Assembly: GCA_937899895.1 (NCBI GenBank)
Contig: CALBQR010000057.1
Coordinates: forward strand, 40,032-104,031
Origin: an uncultured Alistipes sp.
GTDB lineage: Bacteria; Bacteroidota; Bacteroidia; Bacteroidales; Rikenellaceae
Length of the DNA stretch: 64,000 nt
Reading direction: 5' to 3'
Part shown: one piece after another, positions 24,937 through 33,255 of the stretch
How the letters are laid out: every line of letters starts with the position of its first letter
Numbering within the stretch: position 1 is the stretch's first letter
Position numbers and translations under genes: made by a program
The notes under the pieces: model-generated
What the model saw: only the letters and a program-made list of their open reading frames with translations
Told to the model about the DNA's origin: nothing
The model's database searches: none

Positions 24937-25743
24937 ATGACTTTTCAACCTACAGATAATACAAAAAGACGACAAAGAATCAAATTGCCATTCGACAACC
25001 GCAAAACCGATGCGGGCGAATGGGCTTTTGATCACCGCATAGGTCTGTGCATCACCATAATTGTCTATCTCGTCATTGCGATTGCATTCGTTACCTCGAA
25101 GATTGTTGTCAATTCACGCCCCCATATGCAGGGTATGGTAATCGACATCGAAACCCTCGAAGAGCTTGCAGCCGAGAAGGCCCGTCTCGAACGCGAAATC
25201 GAGCGCAAACAGCAGCTAGCAGACTATGGATCAATCTCAAACCGAATCTCAAACGCCAACTCGAACCTCAGCGAAGCCGAAGCTCAACGTGCTGCGGCAG
25301 GATCGGATTTGAGCGACTACGGCAAAGAGGTACAGGAGCGTATGCGTGCCAATCGCGACGCCTTCAATCAGGGTGTGAATGATGCCAACGCCATCAGCGA
25401 AAATCGCCCGCAAAACACCTCCGGCGACGCTACCGAGGGGCGCGATGCGAAGGTGGCGGGTAACGTTACGGTCGAGTACTCATTTACCAATCCCGTACGC
25501 GAATCGCGCAAACTGCCCGTACCGGCATACACCTGCCAGAGCGGTGGTCGTGTGGTGGTAAATGTTACGCTCAATCGTAGTGGCAACGTCATTGCAGCCG
25601 AGGTGGATCGTTCGCAATCGGACAACATTGCCGAGTTGCACGATGCCGCAGTGCGCAAGGCTCGCGAATCGCGTTTCAACCTCGACCAGAACGCCCCCGA
25701 ACGTCATCGCGGCACGATCACCTATCTGTTCCGTCCGCAGTAA
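24937..25743 (+). CDS. TonB-like energy transducer
   Basis: A 268-aa inner-membrane protein: cytoplasmic basic N-terminus, one transmembrane helix (about 36-54), a periplasmic charged and coiled-coil-like region (LAAEKARLEREIERKQQ, then Asn/Gln-rich), and a C-terminal TonB-type domain (about 190-268: GGRVVVNVTLNRSGNVIAAE, then AVRKARESRFN and TITYLFRP). TonB proteins couple the proton motive force to outer membrane receptors. The usual Pro/Lys-rich spacer is missing, and no ExbB/ExbD genes are in the window, so this may be a specialised paralogue. Divergent from lpxC. Confidence 0.8.
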   Translation: MTFQPTDNTKRRQRIKLPFDNRKTDAGEWAFDHRIGLCITIIVYLVIAIAFVTSKIVVNSRPHMQGMVIDIETLEELAAEKARLEREIERKQQLADYGSISNRISNANSNLSEAEAQRAAAGSDLSDYGKEVQERMRANRDAFNQGVNDANAISENRPQNTSGDATEGRDAKVAGNVTVEYSFTNPVRESRKLPVPAYTCQSGGRVVVNVTLNRSGNVIAAEVDRSQSDNIAELHDAAVRKARESRFNLDQNAPERHRGTITYLFRPQ

Positions 25744-25753
25744 ATGGCTCACA

Positions 25754-25774
25754 ATTCACAATTCAAGATTCAAC
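25754..25774. repeat. Heptanucleotide repeat, 3 units
   Basis: ATTCACA, ATTCAAG, ATTCAAC just after the TonB-like stop codon; same family as the arrays at 10.8, 15.3 and 22.5 kb. Confidence 0.6.
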
Positions 25775-25849
25775 ATCTGCAACTATTTTGGTCGGATAAT
25801 TGGGAATTTTGAAGATTGAGGCAAAAAATTTGAAATAAGAGTAAACACT

Positions 25850-27346
25850 ATGGTTATAACCTCCGAAAATTTCGTATTCATCAGCGCGATACTGCTCTTT
25901 GCTGCCGTAATGGCAGGCAAGACGGCATACCGTTTCGGTGCGCCCGCCCTGCTCTTCTTCCTTGGTGTCGGTATGCTGTTTGGATACAAGCTTATATCGT
26001 TCGACTCGCCCGAATTGACCCAGTTTATCGGAATGATCGCATTGAGTATCATTCTGTTTTCGGGCGGTATGGATACCAAAATCAAAGAGATACGCCCCAT
26101 TATGACAACGGGAGTGGTGCTGGCCACATTAGGCGTGGCATTGACGGCTCTGGTGCTCGGAGGATTTATCTATCTGATAATGCCGTTGTTCGGCTTTGAG
26201 TTCTCGTTTATGCAGTCGTTGCTGCTGGCGGCGATGATGTCATCAACCGACTCGGCATCGGTCTTCTCGATTCTGCGAAGCAAAAAGACCGGACTCAAAG
26301 AGAACCTGCGCCCACTGTTGGAGTTGGAGAGTGGTAGTAACGACCCGATGGCATATATCCTCACGGTGTTGCTCGTGGGGGTGCTCGCACCGTCAGGATC
26401 GGGCGATGTGAATGTGTGGAGCGCAGTGATCGACTTCATTATCAAGATGGTTGTCGGTGCGGTAATCGGCTTTGGATTGGGTCGCGTTGCCGTATGGTCG
26501 ATCAACCGTATCAATATTGACAACAAGGCCTTTTATTCGATTCTGTTGCTTGCGTTTGTCTTTATCACCTTCTCGCTTGCCGAGATGTTGCACGGCAACG
26601 GTTACCTGGCGGTCTATGTTGCGGGCCTTGTAGTCGGCAACAATAAGATCACACACAAACGTACGCTTACGATCTTCTTCGACAGTTTCACGTGGTTATT
26701 CCAGATTGTGATGTTCATCGCACTCGGTCTGTTGGTCAATATCGACGAGTTGCGCGATCCGAATGTACTGATTATCGGCGGTTTGGTTGGCGTGTTTATG
26801 ATCTTCGTGGCACGACCTGCAACGGTGCTGCTCTGTATGGCTCCATTCCGTAAATTCACAACAAAGGCGCGACTATATGTTTCGTGGGTAGGTCTGCGCG
26901 GCGCGGTGCCTATCATCTTCGCCACCTATCCGCTTGTAGCAGATGTTCCGGGGGCGCGATTTATGTTCAATGTGGTCTATCTGGTTACGATTCTGTCGCT
27001 GATCATTCAGGGTACGACCGTAAGTTCGATGGCCAATGTGCTCGGTCTGGCAGAGGAGGAAGAGGAGGCAAGTTTCGAGGTCGAGATGCCCGATAAGATC
27101 AAGTCGGCAATGACCGAGATACGTATCAATGCGTCGATGATTGCACGTGGTAACCAGCTGAAACAGATTACCCTACCCGACCATACGTTGGTTGTTATGG
27201 CGCGTCGTGGCGAGCGATATTTCATTCCGAAGGGACACACCACGCTCGAAGAGGGCGACCGCCTGCTGATTATCTCGGACAACGACGAGGAGCTGCAACG
27301 CGAATTGGCCGCGCTGGGTATTACGAAAGTGGTTAAACTGCGATAG
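25850..27346 (+). CDS. Potassium/proton antiporter, CPA1 (NhaP2/CvrA-like)
   Basis: A 498-aa membrane protein with about 12-13 helices and a cytoplasmic tail. The ion-binding Asn-Asp pair sits in ELESGSNDPMAY; SSTDSASVFSILRS and WVGLRGAVPIIFA are further CPA1 signatures. Residues about 415-498 form a TrkA-C-like regulatory domain (LPDHTLVVMARRGERYFIPKG, EEGDRLLIISDND). The family exports K+ or Na+ in exchange for protons. It is a single-gene unit with a bidirectional terminator after it. The 106 bp before it hold a heptamer repeat but no clear promoter. Confidence 0.9.
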   Translation: MVITSENFVFISAILLFAAVMAGKTAYRFGAPALLFFLGVGMLFGYKLISFDSPELTQFIGMIALSIILFSGGMDTKIKEIRPIMTTGVVLATLGVALTALVLGGFIYLIMPLFGFEFSFMQSLLLAAMMSSTDSASVFSILRSKKTGLKENLRPLLELESGSNDPMAYILTVLLVGVLAPSGSGDVNVWSAVIDFIIKMVVGAVIGFGLGRVAVWSINRINIDNKAFYSILLLAFVFITFSLAEMLHGNGYLAVYVAGLVVGNNKITHKRTLTIFFDSFTWLFQIVMFIALGLLVNIDELRDPNVLIIGGLVGVFMIFVARPATVLLCMAPFRKFTTKARLYVSWVGLRGAVPIIFATYPLVADVPGARFMFNVVYLVTILSLIIQGTTVSSMANVLGLAEEEEEASFEVEMPDKIKSAMTEIRINASMIARGNQLKQITLPDHTLVVMARRGERYFIPKGHTTLEEGDRLLIISDNDEELQRELAALGITKVVKLR

Positions 27347-27385
27347 AATCGTTCCAACCCGCGAAGATGTGCATCTTCGTATGCA

Positions 27386-27419
27386 AACAAAAAACCACGC
27401 CCGAAAGCGTGGTTTTATT
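27386..27419. terminator. Bidirectional terminator
   Basis: AAAACCACGC and GCGTGGTTTT form a 10-bp stem around CCGAAA between the convergent antiporter and dusB genes. A separate short palindrome (CGAAGATG/CATCTTCG, 27362-27379) lies just before it. Confidence 0.85.
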
Positions 27420-27437
27420 GTATCCATTCTTAAATCT

Positions 27438-28460
27438 CTACAAATCGTGCGACAACGGCGCAGGAACGGTGGCCGACGTATCGTAATCGCCCCAACGGTC
27501 GGCGATCGAGTCGAGCGTTGCCAGCAGTTCGGGAATATCGAACAGCGTAACCAACTTCAAGCGCGTCGATTTGAAATCGGGCAGACCCTTAAAGTAGTTC
27601 GACAGGTGGCGGCGCATCTCCAAAACGCCCACGTGTTCGCCCTTCACCTCAACCGATTTGAGCAGGTGGTGCTTGGCAATTTCAACACGCTCAATAACTG
27701 ACGGTTGAGGCAGCTTCTCGCCCGTAGAGAGGTAGTGGCGCACCTCGCGGAAAATCCAGGGGCGACCATACGTAGCACGACCAATCATCACACCATCGAC
27801 ACCCCACTTATCGAAGGCCTCGGCAGCCGACTCCGCAGAGTCGATATCGCCATTACCGATAATCGGAATCTTAATCAGCGGGTTATTCTTGACCTTACCG
27901 ATCAGCGACCAATCGGCACGCCCCGTGTACATCTGTGCGCGGGTGCGACCGTGAATCGTAAGTGCCGCGATACCAACATCTTGCAAGCGCAGAGCGATAT
28001 CCTCGATATTGCGATTGTCATCATCCCAGCCCAAGCGCGTCTTGACCGTTACGGGGGTCTTTACCGCCTGCACAATCTGGCGCGTCATCTCGACCATCAG
28101 AGGCACATCGCGCATCATACCGCTACCCGCACCACGCGAGGCGATCTTCTTCACGGGACAACCGAAATTGATGTCGATAATATCCGGTCCGGCAGCCTCG
28201 GCCATACGCGCAGCTTCGACCATAGGCTCGATCAGGTGGCCATAGATTTGGATACCGACAGGGCGTTCTTCCTCGGCAATATTGAGCTTGGCAAGCGACT
28301 TGGCGGCATCACGAATCAGTCCATCCGACGAAATAAACTCGGTATAGACCACATCGGCACCAAACCGCTTACACATATAGCGGAACGAAGGATCGGTAAC
28401 GTCCTCCATAGGCGCGAGAAACAGTGGCTTGTCGCCCAACTCGATATCGGCAATCTTCAT
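27438..28460 (-). CDS. dusB: tRNA-dihydrouridine synthase
   Basis: FMN-dependent enzyme that reduces uridine to dihydrouridine in tRNA D-loops. At 340 aa it has the TIM-barrel start LFLAPMEDVTDPSFRYMC, the catalytic Cys in INFGCPVKKIASRGAGSGMM (Cys101), VTVKTRLGWDD, LTIHGRTRAQMY and IGNGDI motifs, and a helical C-terminal domain. DusB is the family name usually given to the Bacteroidetes form. It has its own promoter at 28483-28490. Confidence 0.95.
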   Translation of the reverse strand: MKIADIELGDKPLFLAPMEDVTDPSFRYMCKRFGADVVYTEFISSDGLIRDAAKSLAKLNIAEEERPVGIQIYGHLIEPMVEAARMAEAAGPDIIDINFGCPVKKIASRGAGSGMMRDVPLMVEMTRQIVQAVKTPVTVKTRLGWDDDNRNIEDIALRLQDVGIAALTIHGRTRAQMYTGRADWSLIGKVKNNPLIKIPIIGNGDIDSAESAAEAFDKWGVDGVMIGRATYGRPWIFREVRHYLSTGEKLPQPSVIERVEIAKHHLLKSVEVKGEHVGVLEMRRHLSNYFKGLPDFKSTRLKLVTLFDIPELLATLDSIADRWGDYDTSATVPAPLSHDL

Positions 28461-28482
28461 CTTTTCTACGTTTTTCTGCGCG

Positions 28483-28490
28483 CAAAGATA
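28483..28490 (-). promoter_or_regulatory. Promoter -7 element for dusB
   Basis: Minus strand TATCTTTG, 22 bp ahead of the dusB start codon. Confidence 0.7.
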
Positions 28491-28502
28491 GCGATAAAAA
28501 AT

Positions 28503-28549
28503 GAGATCGGATCACTCACCACAGCTTTTCGTGTGCGCAAGTGATCCGA
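28503..28549 (-). terminator. Possible terminator after the 28.6-kb gene
   Basis: TCGGATCACT (28507-28516) and AGTGATCCGA (28540-28549) form a 10-bp stem with a long, partly paired loop. On the minus strand an ATTTTTTAT run follows a few bases later, so termination is plausible but not ideal. Confidence 0.5.
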
Positions 28550-28565
28550 GTATAGAGATTTGTCG

Positions 28566-29042
28566 TTAAATATCGTATTTCGTTACATTCCTCAACTTAC
28601 CTCTTTCAAAATCGATTTTCAGATTTGGGATTAATGCATTTCCAACCTTATAGCTGCAATCCTCATACGTTCCTCCGAAATCGAAACTATCAGGTGGACC
28701 AAGCAATTCGAGCACCTCATCTTTGGGCTGGCCGACATATAATTTCACCGCACCCTTTGGACCTCGAACATCAATATATTCGCGATTGTCGGCAACGGGT
28801 TTCTGGGTTCGCTTTTGCGGTTGAGCGGTCGGGGTTGATAAGCTCTTTTGCGGGGAGGTAGTGGGTTTTACGACCTCGGCAGCAGACTCCTCCGCAGGAG
28901 TGCTTTCACCTACCGTACCGAGTTGTACAGCCACCGCCGCCTCGACCTTCTTGTCGATATACTTCTCAAACTCACCCGACACAAAAAAGATTATGCAAAA
29001 GGCCAAAGCAAGACCTAAACCGATATTGAAAATCGTTTTCAT
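28566..29042 (-). CDS. Membrane-anchored protein with BamE-like C-terminal segment, unknown
   Basis: A 158-aa protein with an N-terminal hydrophobic anchor (IFNIGLGLALAFCIIFFVSG, about 4-23), a Pro/Thr/Gln-rich linker (about 50-90) and a C-terminal domain (about 93-158) with KLYVGQPKDEVLELLGPPDS, reminiscent of the SmpA/BamE-type fold found in many small envelope proteins. The resemblance is by pattern only. It starts 41 bp after cysQ with no good promoter between, so it is probably co-transcribed with it. Function unknown. Confidence 0.7.
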   Translation of the reverse strand: MKTIFNIGLGLALAFCIIFFVSGEFEKYIDKKVEAAVAVQLGTVGESTPAEESAAEVVKPTTSPQKSLSTPTAQPQKRTQKPVADNREYIDVRGPKGAVKLYVGQPKDEVLELLGPPDSFDFGGTYEDCSYKVGNALIPNLKIDFERGKLRNVTKYDI

Positions 29043-29083
29043 CGTTTATCTATTGTTTGGTTAATCGTCGGTGCCCAAAATAC

Positions 29084-29920
29084 CTAAATGCGGCAATATC
29101 TGCTGCGGGCAACAAAGTGCGGGTTATTAAGTTGCTCTTTGTTATAGGTCAATTGCTTGCCATCGGCCAAAATCACCGTCGAGCCACCAGCCTCCGCCAA
29201 GATCAACTCACCGGCAGCCGTATCCCACTCGTAGGTGTTCGATGTGCGGACATAGTAATCGACCGTGCCCTCGGCCAGCATACAGAACTTATAAGAACTA
29301 CCCTGCTCGACCACCTCCAAATCGGGCACACACGAGCGAATGGCGTCGATATGGGCAAATGTTTCGGGAGTATTGTGCGAACGGCTGATAGCAATACGTA
29401 TAGGCTCGTTGCCCTTCGTGGCCACGGGAAGAGAGATCAGGCCCTCGCCAATAGAAGCGTAGTCGGCTTCGGAGTCGGCCGTTGCCACTACATTCTCCTT
29501 GACGTAGGCACCGCCACCCTTAACAGCCATAAACATACGGCTGATATAGGGCACATAGACCACCGACGCAACAGCCTCGTTATCACTCATCAGAGCGATA
29601 TTGACCGTGAATTCGTTATTGCCGTTGATAAACTCCTTCGTGCCGTCAAGCGGATCGACCAACCAGAACAATTCCCAATTCTTGCGCTCGTCGTAGAGCA
29701 TCTCGCGGCCCTCCTCCGAGAGAATCGGAATGCGTGTCGAGCCGAGATACTCCTTAATGGTTTCGTGAGCACGACGGTCGGCAATAGTCAGTGGAGAGCA
29801 GTCATTTTTAAGACTCACGTGATAGTCCTCTCGCTTATAGATATCGAGGATCACTGCACCGGCGCGAACGGCCGCATTGTAGGCCTTGGCCATCAACTGT
29901 TGTTGAATATTTTCTGTCAT
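29084..29920 (-). CDS. cysQ: 3'(2'),5'-bisphosphate nucleotidase
   Basis: Removes the 3'-phosphate from PAP, the by-product of sulfate assimilation and sulfotransfer, in an Mg2+-dependent, lithium-sensitive reaction. The 278-aa sequence has the inositol-monophosphatase superfamily motifs: ILSEEG (Glu), WLVDPLDGTKEF (Asp/Asp) and YEWDTAAGELI. A near-match to the -7 box (TATCTTTA on the minus strand, about 29950-29957) lies about 30 bp upstream. Cotranscription with the downstream 28.6-kb gene is likely. No sulfate-reduction genes are nearby. Confidence 0.93.
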   Translation of the reverse strand: MTENIQQQLMAKAYNAAVRAGAVILDIYKREDYHVSLKNDCSPLTIADRRAHETIKEYLGSTRIPILSEEGREMLYDERKNWELFWLVDPLDGTKEFINGNNEFTVNIALMSDNEAVASVVYVPYISRMFMAVKGGGAYVKENVVATADSEADYASIGEGLISLPVATKGNEPIRIAISRSHNTPETFAHIDAIRSCVPDLEVVEQGSSYKFCMLAEGTVDYYVRTSNTYEWDTAAGELILAEAGGSTVILADGKQLTYNKEQLNNPHFVARSRYCRI

Positions 29921-29999
29921 AGTGCGGGGTTACATTTTCTTTGTGATAAAGATACGAAAAAAAATTCAATTTTATTGCATTCCGCACAAAAAAATAACA

Positions 30000-30998
30000 T
30001 CAAAAAACCCGAAAAGAACAACGCAGCAATCGGCGCAGGCTTACCGAGCGATCTTCGTTATACTCTTCGTCGAGAGCCAGCCGCACACGAAGAGCTATTG
30101 TCGAGCAGAAAAGTGCAGTTACATACACCGCCACAATCAGCATCAGTGCCTGCTGTGCCAGCTCCCAACGCTGTCCCGCCAGCGTCGCAAAGAGCAGAGC
30201 GGTAGGCAGTGCCCCCATAGTCATCAGAATCTGCCGCAAAGGGTTATTCGAGCGGCGACGACGTAACTTTGCCATTGCAAGCGGCAGGTACAGCGTACGG
30301 CCTCGCAGGTTACGTATCATCTGCATACGGGGATGTTCACCCGAAAAACCACCGGCACGCACAACTGCCATTCGCGAAAACATCGCAACACGGCGACGAT
30401 CGAAAAAGTGGAACGGAGAGACCTGCGCCGAGATAAAATCGGACTGCACAGGGCGTGTTTCGTGCAGCTCCATCACCCATCGCGGCAGTGCATCGCTGGT
30501 CAGAAAGCGGTCCGCTTCGAGAGGCAGAATACGATCAAACGAGGCCACCGCCACGCCGCAGTTCCAATCATCGGCACGCGAACGATAAAGGCGGTCGATC
30601 AATACCAAACGGCGATAGCGGCGTTGTCGAGAGCGATATAGCAATGGCGCGCCCTCGATTTGCAAATCGCCATCGGTGGGAAAACTGACCCGTATCATCG
30701 AATATTTGCGACATAGGCGCGACAGCAATCTCCCGTCGCGAGATGAATCGAGCGTTATGATCACCTCATATCGCCAATATTCCGACGAAAGTCGCTCCTC
30801 GATTTCACGCTCGGATTGCGCACCGCTGACAATGACACTCACTCCCGTTTGACTCATCGCCTCACTGCCGTAGCCGTGGCAGGCCGATAACATCCGCCCC
30901 TTACGTTTCGCTGCCAATATCCGCACAGCCGCTATCGAAACGGCTATCAGAATGGCAGCCATCACGCAGATAATACCTATCGAAAACCAAAACAACAT
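30000..30998 (-). CDS. Divergent GT2-like membrane protein
   Basis: A 332-aa protein. I chose the ATG at 30998 rather than an in-frame TTG 15 bp upstream. Residues 2-28 are a transmembrane helix; two more lie at about 257-274 and 284-305. The central region keeps the outline of a family 2 glycosyltransferase: GVSVIVSG (52-59), EVIITLDSSRDG (78-89), ADDWNCGVAVASFDRILPLEAD (142-163) at the place of the usual KADALNAG and DxD. The DxD is reduced to EAD and no QxxRW motif is seen, so activity is doubtful. Last gene of a three-gene unit behind a HEAT-like protein and a pseudo-receiver. Role unknown. Confidence 0.65.
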   Translation of the reverse strand: MLFWFSIGIICVMAAILIAVSIAAVRILAAKRKGRMLSACHGYGSEAMSQTGVSVIVSGAQSEREIEERLSSEYWRYEVIITLDSSRDGRLLSRLCRKYSMIRVSFPTDGDLQIEGAPLLYRSRQRRYRRLVLIDRLYRSRADDWNCGVAVASFDRILPLEADRFLTSDALPRWVMELHETRPVQSDFISAQVSPFHFFDRRRVAMFSRMAVVRAGGFSGEHPRMQMIRNLRGRTLYLPLAMAKLRRRRSNNPLRQILMTMGALPTALLFATLAGQRWELAQQALMLIVAVYVTALFCSTIALRVRLALDEEYNEDRSVSLRRLLRCSFRVF

Positions 30999-31048
30999 AT
31001 AGCTGACTATCAATTCTCACAACTCTACGTTCCACCATCGCCTTTCGC

Positions 31049-32005
31049 TCAATTTGTCAGGCAGCGTTTATACGACGCCACCGTCTGCTCGACATATTCG
31101 CGCATTTGCGGTTGCTCGTTTGCAGGTACAATCTTCGCAATTGCACGCGACGAATAGCCCTCTGCGGCCAAATGGCGATACCACGCCCGACGCTCCTCTT
31201 CGCTCATTCGTTGCGAGGCTTGGCGCACCTGGTCGCGATCAAGGCGCAAACGCAACGCGCAGAGCGTAAAAAGTGCCGACGAAGCCACCTCCGAATCGAC
31301 CGACGAAATTGCCGAAACGATATCCTCCTCGGCCTCCGTTACTCCGAAATATCGAACTATACACAGACCCAACATCTGAACATTTCTATACTCCGAGTGC
31401 AACAGAGGTTGATAAGCCACAGGGATCAAACCACGTTTAAGCATCATCAACACCTCCGAAAGATCAAAAGCCGATAGTGGCGATCGACGCTCGGCAAGAA
31501 TCGCAATGGAGCGTTCGGGGTTATGGTTCAATGCCGCGAGTGTCATACAGAGAGCCATATAGCGATTACGACTGCGACCGAAACGGAGTACCGTACGGCG
31601 ATAGATTGCTTCGGTACTATCAATCATTGCAAAGGTGTGCAGCCACTGCACCCGCCTCATTCCGAAGCTAAACAAAGCCTGCCGCATCAGCAGTCGATCA
31701 AGGGCATAACGCCGCACAATTTCGGCCATAAATTTTCGGTCATAGCCATAGGTTACAGCCCCCAAACGAGCCACCACCATTGCCAATATCAGTCGCGAAT
31801 GGCGTCGTTCGATCAGCGGAAATCCGCAAGGCTGTTCGCTCCCTTCGAGCAGGCGACGATTCAGTATCGAGAGGTAACACCGTTCGAGCGCACGCCGCAC
31901 ACGATTACGCCGCACCCTCATTCGCGCATAGAGCAGTACCGCGACTGCCATTGCGATAGAGCCTGCGAAGAGTACGACAGAGTATATCCAAACCCAATCA
32001 GCCAT
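31049..32005 (-). CDS. Membrane-anchored HEAT-like helical repeat protein
   Basis: A 318-aa protein with one N-terminal transmembrane helix (about 5-27) followed by a basic segment and about eight paired amphipathic helices of HEAT/ARM type, for example YMALCMTLAALNHNPERSI, RNVQMLGLCIVRYFGVTEA and DSEVASSALFTLCALRLRLD. Such repeats usually mediate protein-protein binding. It overlaps the pseudo-receiver gene by 8 bp and precedes the GT2-like gene by 50 bp, so the three are one operon. No catalytic motif is seen. Function unknown. Confidence 0.7.
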   Translation of the reverse strand: MADWVWIYSVVLFAGSIAMAVAVLLYARMRVRRNRVRRALERCYLSILNRRLLEGSEQPCGFPLIERRHSRLILAMVVARLGAVTYGYDRKFMAEIVRRYALDRLLMRQALFSFGMRRVQWLHTFAMIDSTEAIYRRTVLRFGRSRNRYMALCMTLAALNHNPERSIAILAERRSPLSAFDLSEVLMMLKRGLIPVAYQPLLHSEYRNVQMLGLCIVRYFGVTEAEEDIVSAISSVDSEVASSALFTLCALRLRLDRDQVRQASQRMSEEERRAWYRHLAAEGYSSRAIAKIVPANEQPQMREYVEQTVASYKRCLTN

Positions 32006-32381
32006 TGCGCCACTCCCCTATTTGAGCCGCAATTTTTCCACATAGACGCGGGATATTTACAGGCAAGGTAAAATATTGATCGACACCACTTTCGAGCATA
32101 CTGACCACATTCTGTTCATCGTGGAGCCACGACAGCACATAGATTCGCGGTCGGCTATTTTCGGCCACATCATCACCTCTACGCAAACGCACCGCCGCAT
32201 CGTATCCGTTCAGGAACGGGTAGCCGATCAACGACACCACCAAATTGCACCGCGACAAGATTGCCACAAGCCCGTCGCTCCATCGCTCGAAGGTCGAGAT
32301 CTCGGCCTCGGTGAGAGCAAACGAATTGCAAAGCAGTTCGCGCAGAAATGGATCGGGAGATATGATTGCAATTTTATACAT
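31998..32381 (-). CDS. Stand-alone receiver-like protein lacking phosphorylation residues
   Basis: A 127-aa protein starting at the ATG at 32381 (an in-frame TTG lies 9 bp earlier). The fold pattern is that of a response-regulator receiver: IAIISPDPFLRELL, NLVVSLIGYPFLNGYDAAVRLR, RIYVLSWLHD and GVDQYFTLPVNIPRL line up with strands and loops of CheY. The phosphoacceptor Asp is Leu51, the conserved Lys is Leu106, and the acidic pair at strand 1 is Pro-Asp, while the Thr/Ser position is Ser84. It should therefore not be phosphorylated in the usual way. First gene of the cluster with the HEAT and GT2-like proteins. No clear promoter was seen upstream. Confidence 0.75.
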   Translation of the reverse strand: MYKIAIISPDPFLRELLCNSFALTEAEISTFERWSDGLVAILSRCNLVVSLIGYPFLNGYDAAVRLRRGDDVAENSRPRIYVLSWLHDEQNVVSMLESGVDQYFTLPVNIPRLCGKIAAQIGEWRNG

Positions 32382-32489
32382 AGCGTTCAATATTTGTCAA
32401 AAATCAGTAAAAAGTGCGGCGAAAATCGAGGCAAAACTGTGCCAAAATCCTAAAAAACACCCGCAAACGAAAAAAAGAGTCCGGTTGCT

Positions 32490-32520
32490 ATTGCAGTTCG
32501 AGGAAAAGTTACTATATTTG
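32490..32520 (+). promoter_or_regulatory. Promoter for rplU-rpmA
   Basis: ATTG (32490-32493), 19 bp spacer, TATATTTG (32513-32520), with a 44-nt leader. Confidence 0.78.
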
Positions 32521-32564
32521 CGACCGCGAAATTATGTTTAACGCATAATCAACAAACAAATTAA

Positions 32565-32876
32565 ATGTACGTAATAGTAGAAATTGCAGGTCAGCAGTTC
32601 AAGGCTGAAAAGGGTCGCAAGCTCTATGTTCACCGTCTTTCGGGCGAGGTAGACTCGTCGGTGAGCTTCGACAAAGTCCTGCTTACAGACAATGACGGTC
32701 AGGTTAAGGTAGGTGCACCTGTTGTAGAAGGCGCCTCGGTAAAAGCGAAGATTCTGAAACACTTGAAGGACGACAAAGTCATCGTGTTCAAGAAACGCCG
32801 CAGAAAGGGTTACAAAGTTAAGAATGGCCATCGCCAGTGCTTGACTCAGATCCTTGTAGAAGACATTATTGCTTAA
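32565..32876 (+). CDS. rplU: 50S ribosomal protein L21
   Basis: A 103-aa ribosomal protein that binds 23S rRNA. The opening MYVIVEIAGQQFKAEKG and the C-terminal basic segment FKKRRRKGYKVKNGHRQ are diagnostic. It is followed 19 bp later by rpmA, the usual arrangement, and the pair has its own promoter and terminator. Confidence 0.98.
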   Translation: MYVIVEIAGQQFKAEKGRKLYVHRLSGEVDSSVSFDKVLLTDNDGQVKVGAPVVEGASVKAKILKHLKDDKVIVFKKRRRKGYKVKNGHRQCLTQILVEDIIA

Positions 32877-32895
32877 CTCTTAAAACGAAAAAGAA

Positions 32896-33156
32896 ATGGC
32901 ACACAAGAAAGGTGTAGGTAGTTCGAAGAACGGTCGTGAGTCAGAGAGCAAGCGACTGGGCGTTAAGCTGTTCGGTGGTCAATTCGCTAAGGCTGGTAAC
33001 ATCATCGTTCGCCAGCGCGGTACTGTACACAATGCCGGTGAGAACGTCGGTATGGGTAAGGACCACACTCTCTTTGCATTGGTTGATGGTACTGTTAGCT
33101 TCTGCAAGAAGAGCTCGGGTAAGTCGTACGTGAGCGTTACTCCTATCGCAGAGTAA
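32896..33156 (+). CDS. rpmA: 50S ribosomal protein L27
   Basis: An 86-aa ribosomal protein whose N-terminus (MAHKKGVGSSKNGRESESKR) reaches towards the peptidyl transferase centre. No N-terminal cleavage extension of the Firmicutes type is present. Second gene of the rplU-rpmA operon, ended by a strong terminator. Confidence 0.98.
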   Translation: MAHKKGVGSSKNGRESESKRLGVKLFGGQFAKAGNIIVRQRGTVHNAGENVGMGKDHTLFALVDGTVSFCKKSSGKSYVSVTPIAE

Positions 33157-33186
33157 GGCCCCGACCGAAGTTTACCGCTTCAACAA

Positions 33187-33230
33187 AACGTAGCGCAATT
33201 CCCTCAGCGGGAGTTGCGCTACGTTTTTTA
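33187..33230. terminator. Terminator of rplU-rpmA (also usable for the opposite strand)
   Basis: AACGTAGCGCAA and TTGCGCTACGTT form a perfect 12-bp stem with an inner TCCC/GGGA pairing, followed by TTTTTATTTAT. Confidence 0.9.
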
Positions 33231-33255
33231 TTTATATATGTATCCGAAATGGCGG

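Noticed and set aside
27362..27379. Palindrome CGAAGATG/CATCTTCG as a fourth copy of the structured repeat
   Set aside because: It lacks GGGGCGG, the outer stem and the inner hairpin; it may be part of the antiporter terminator region.
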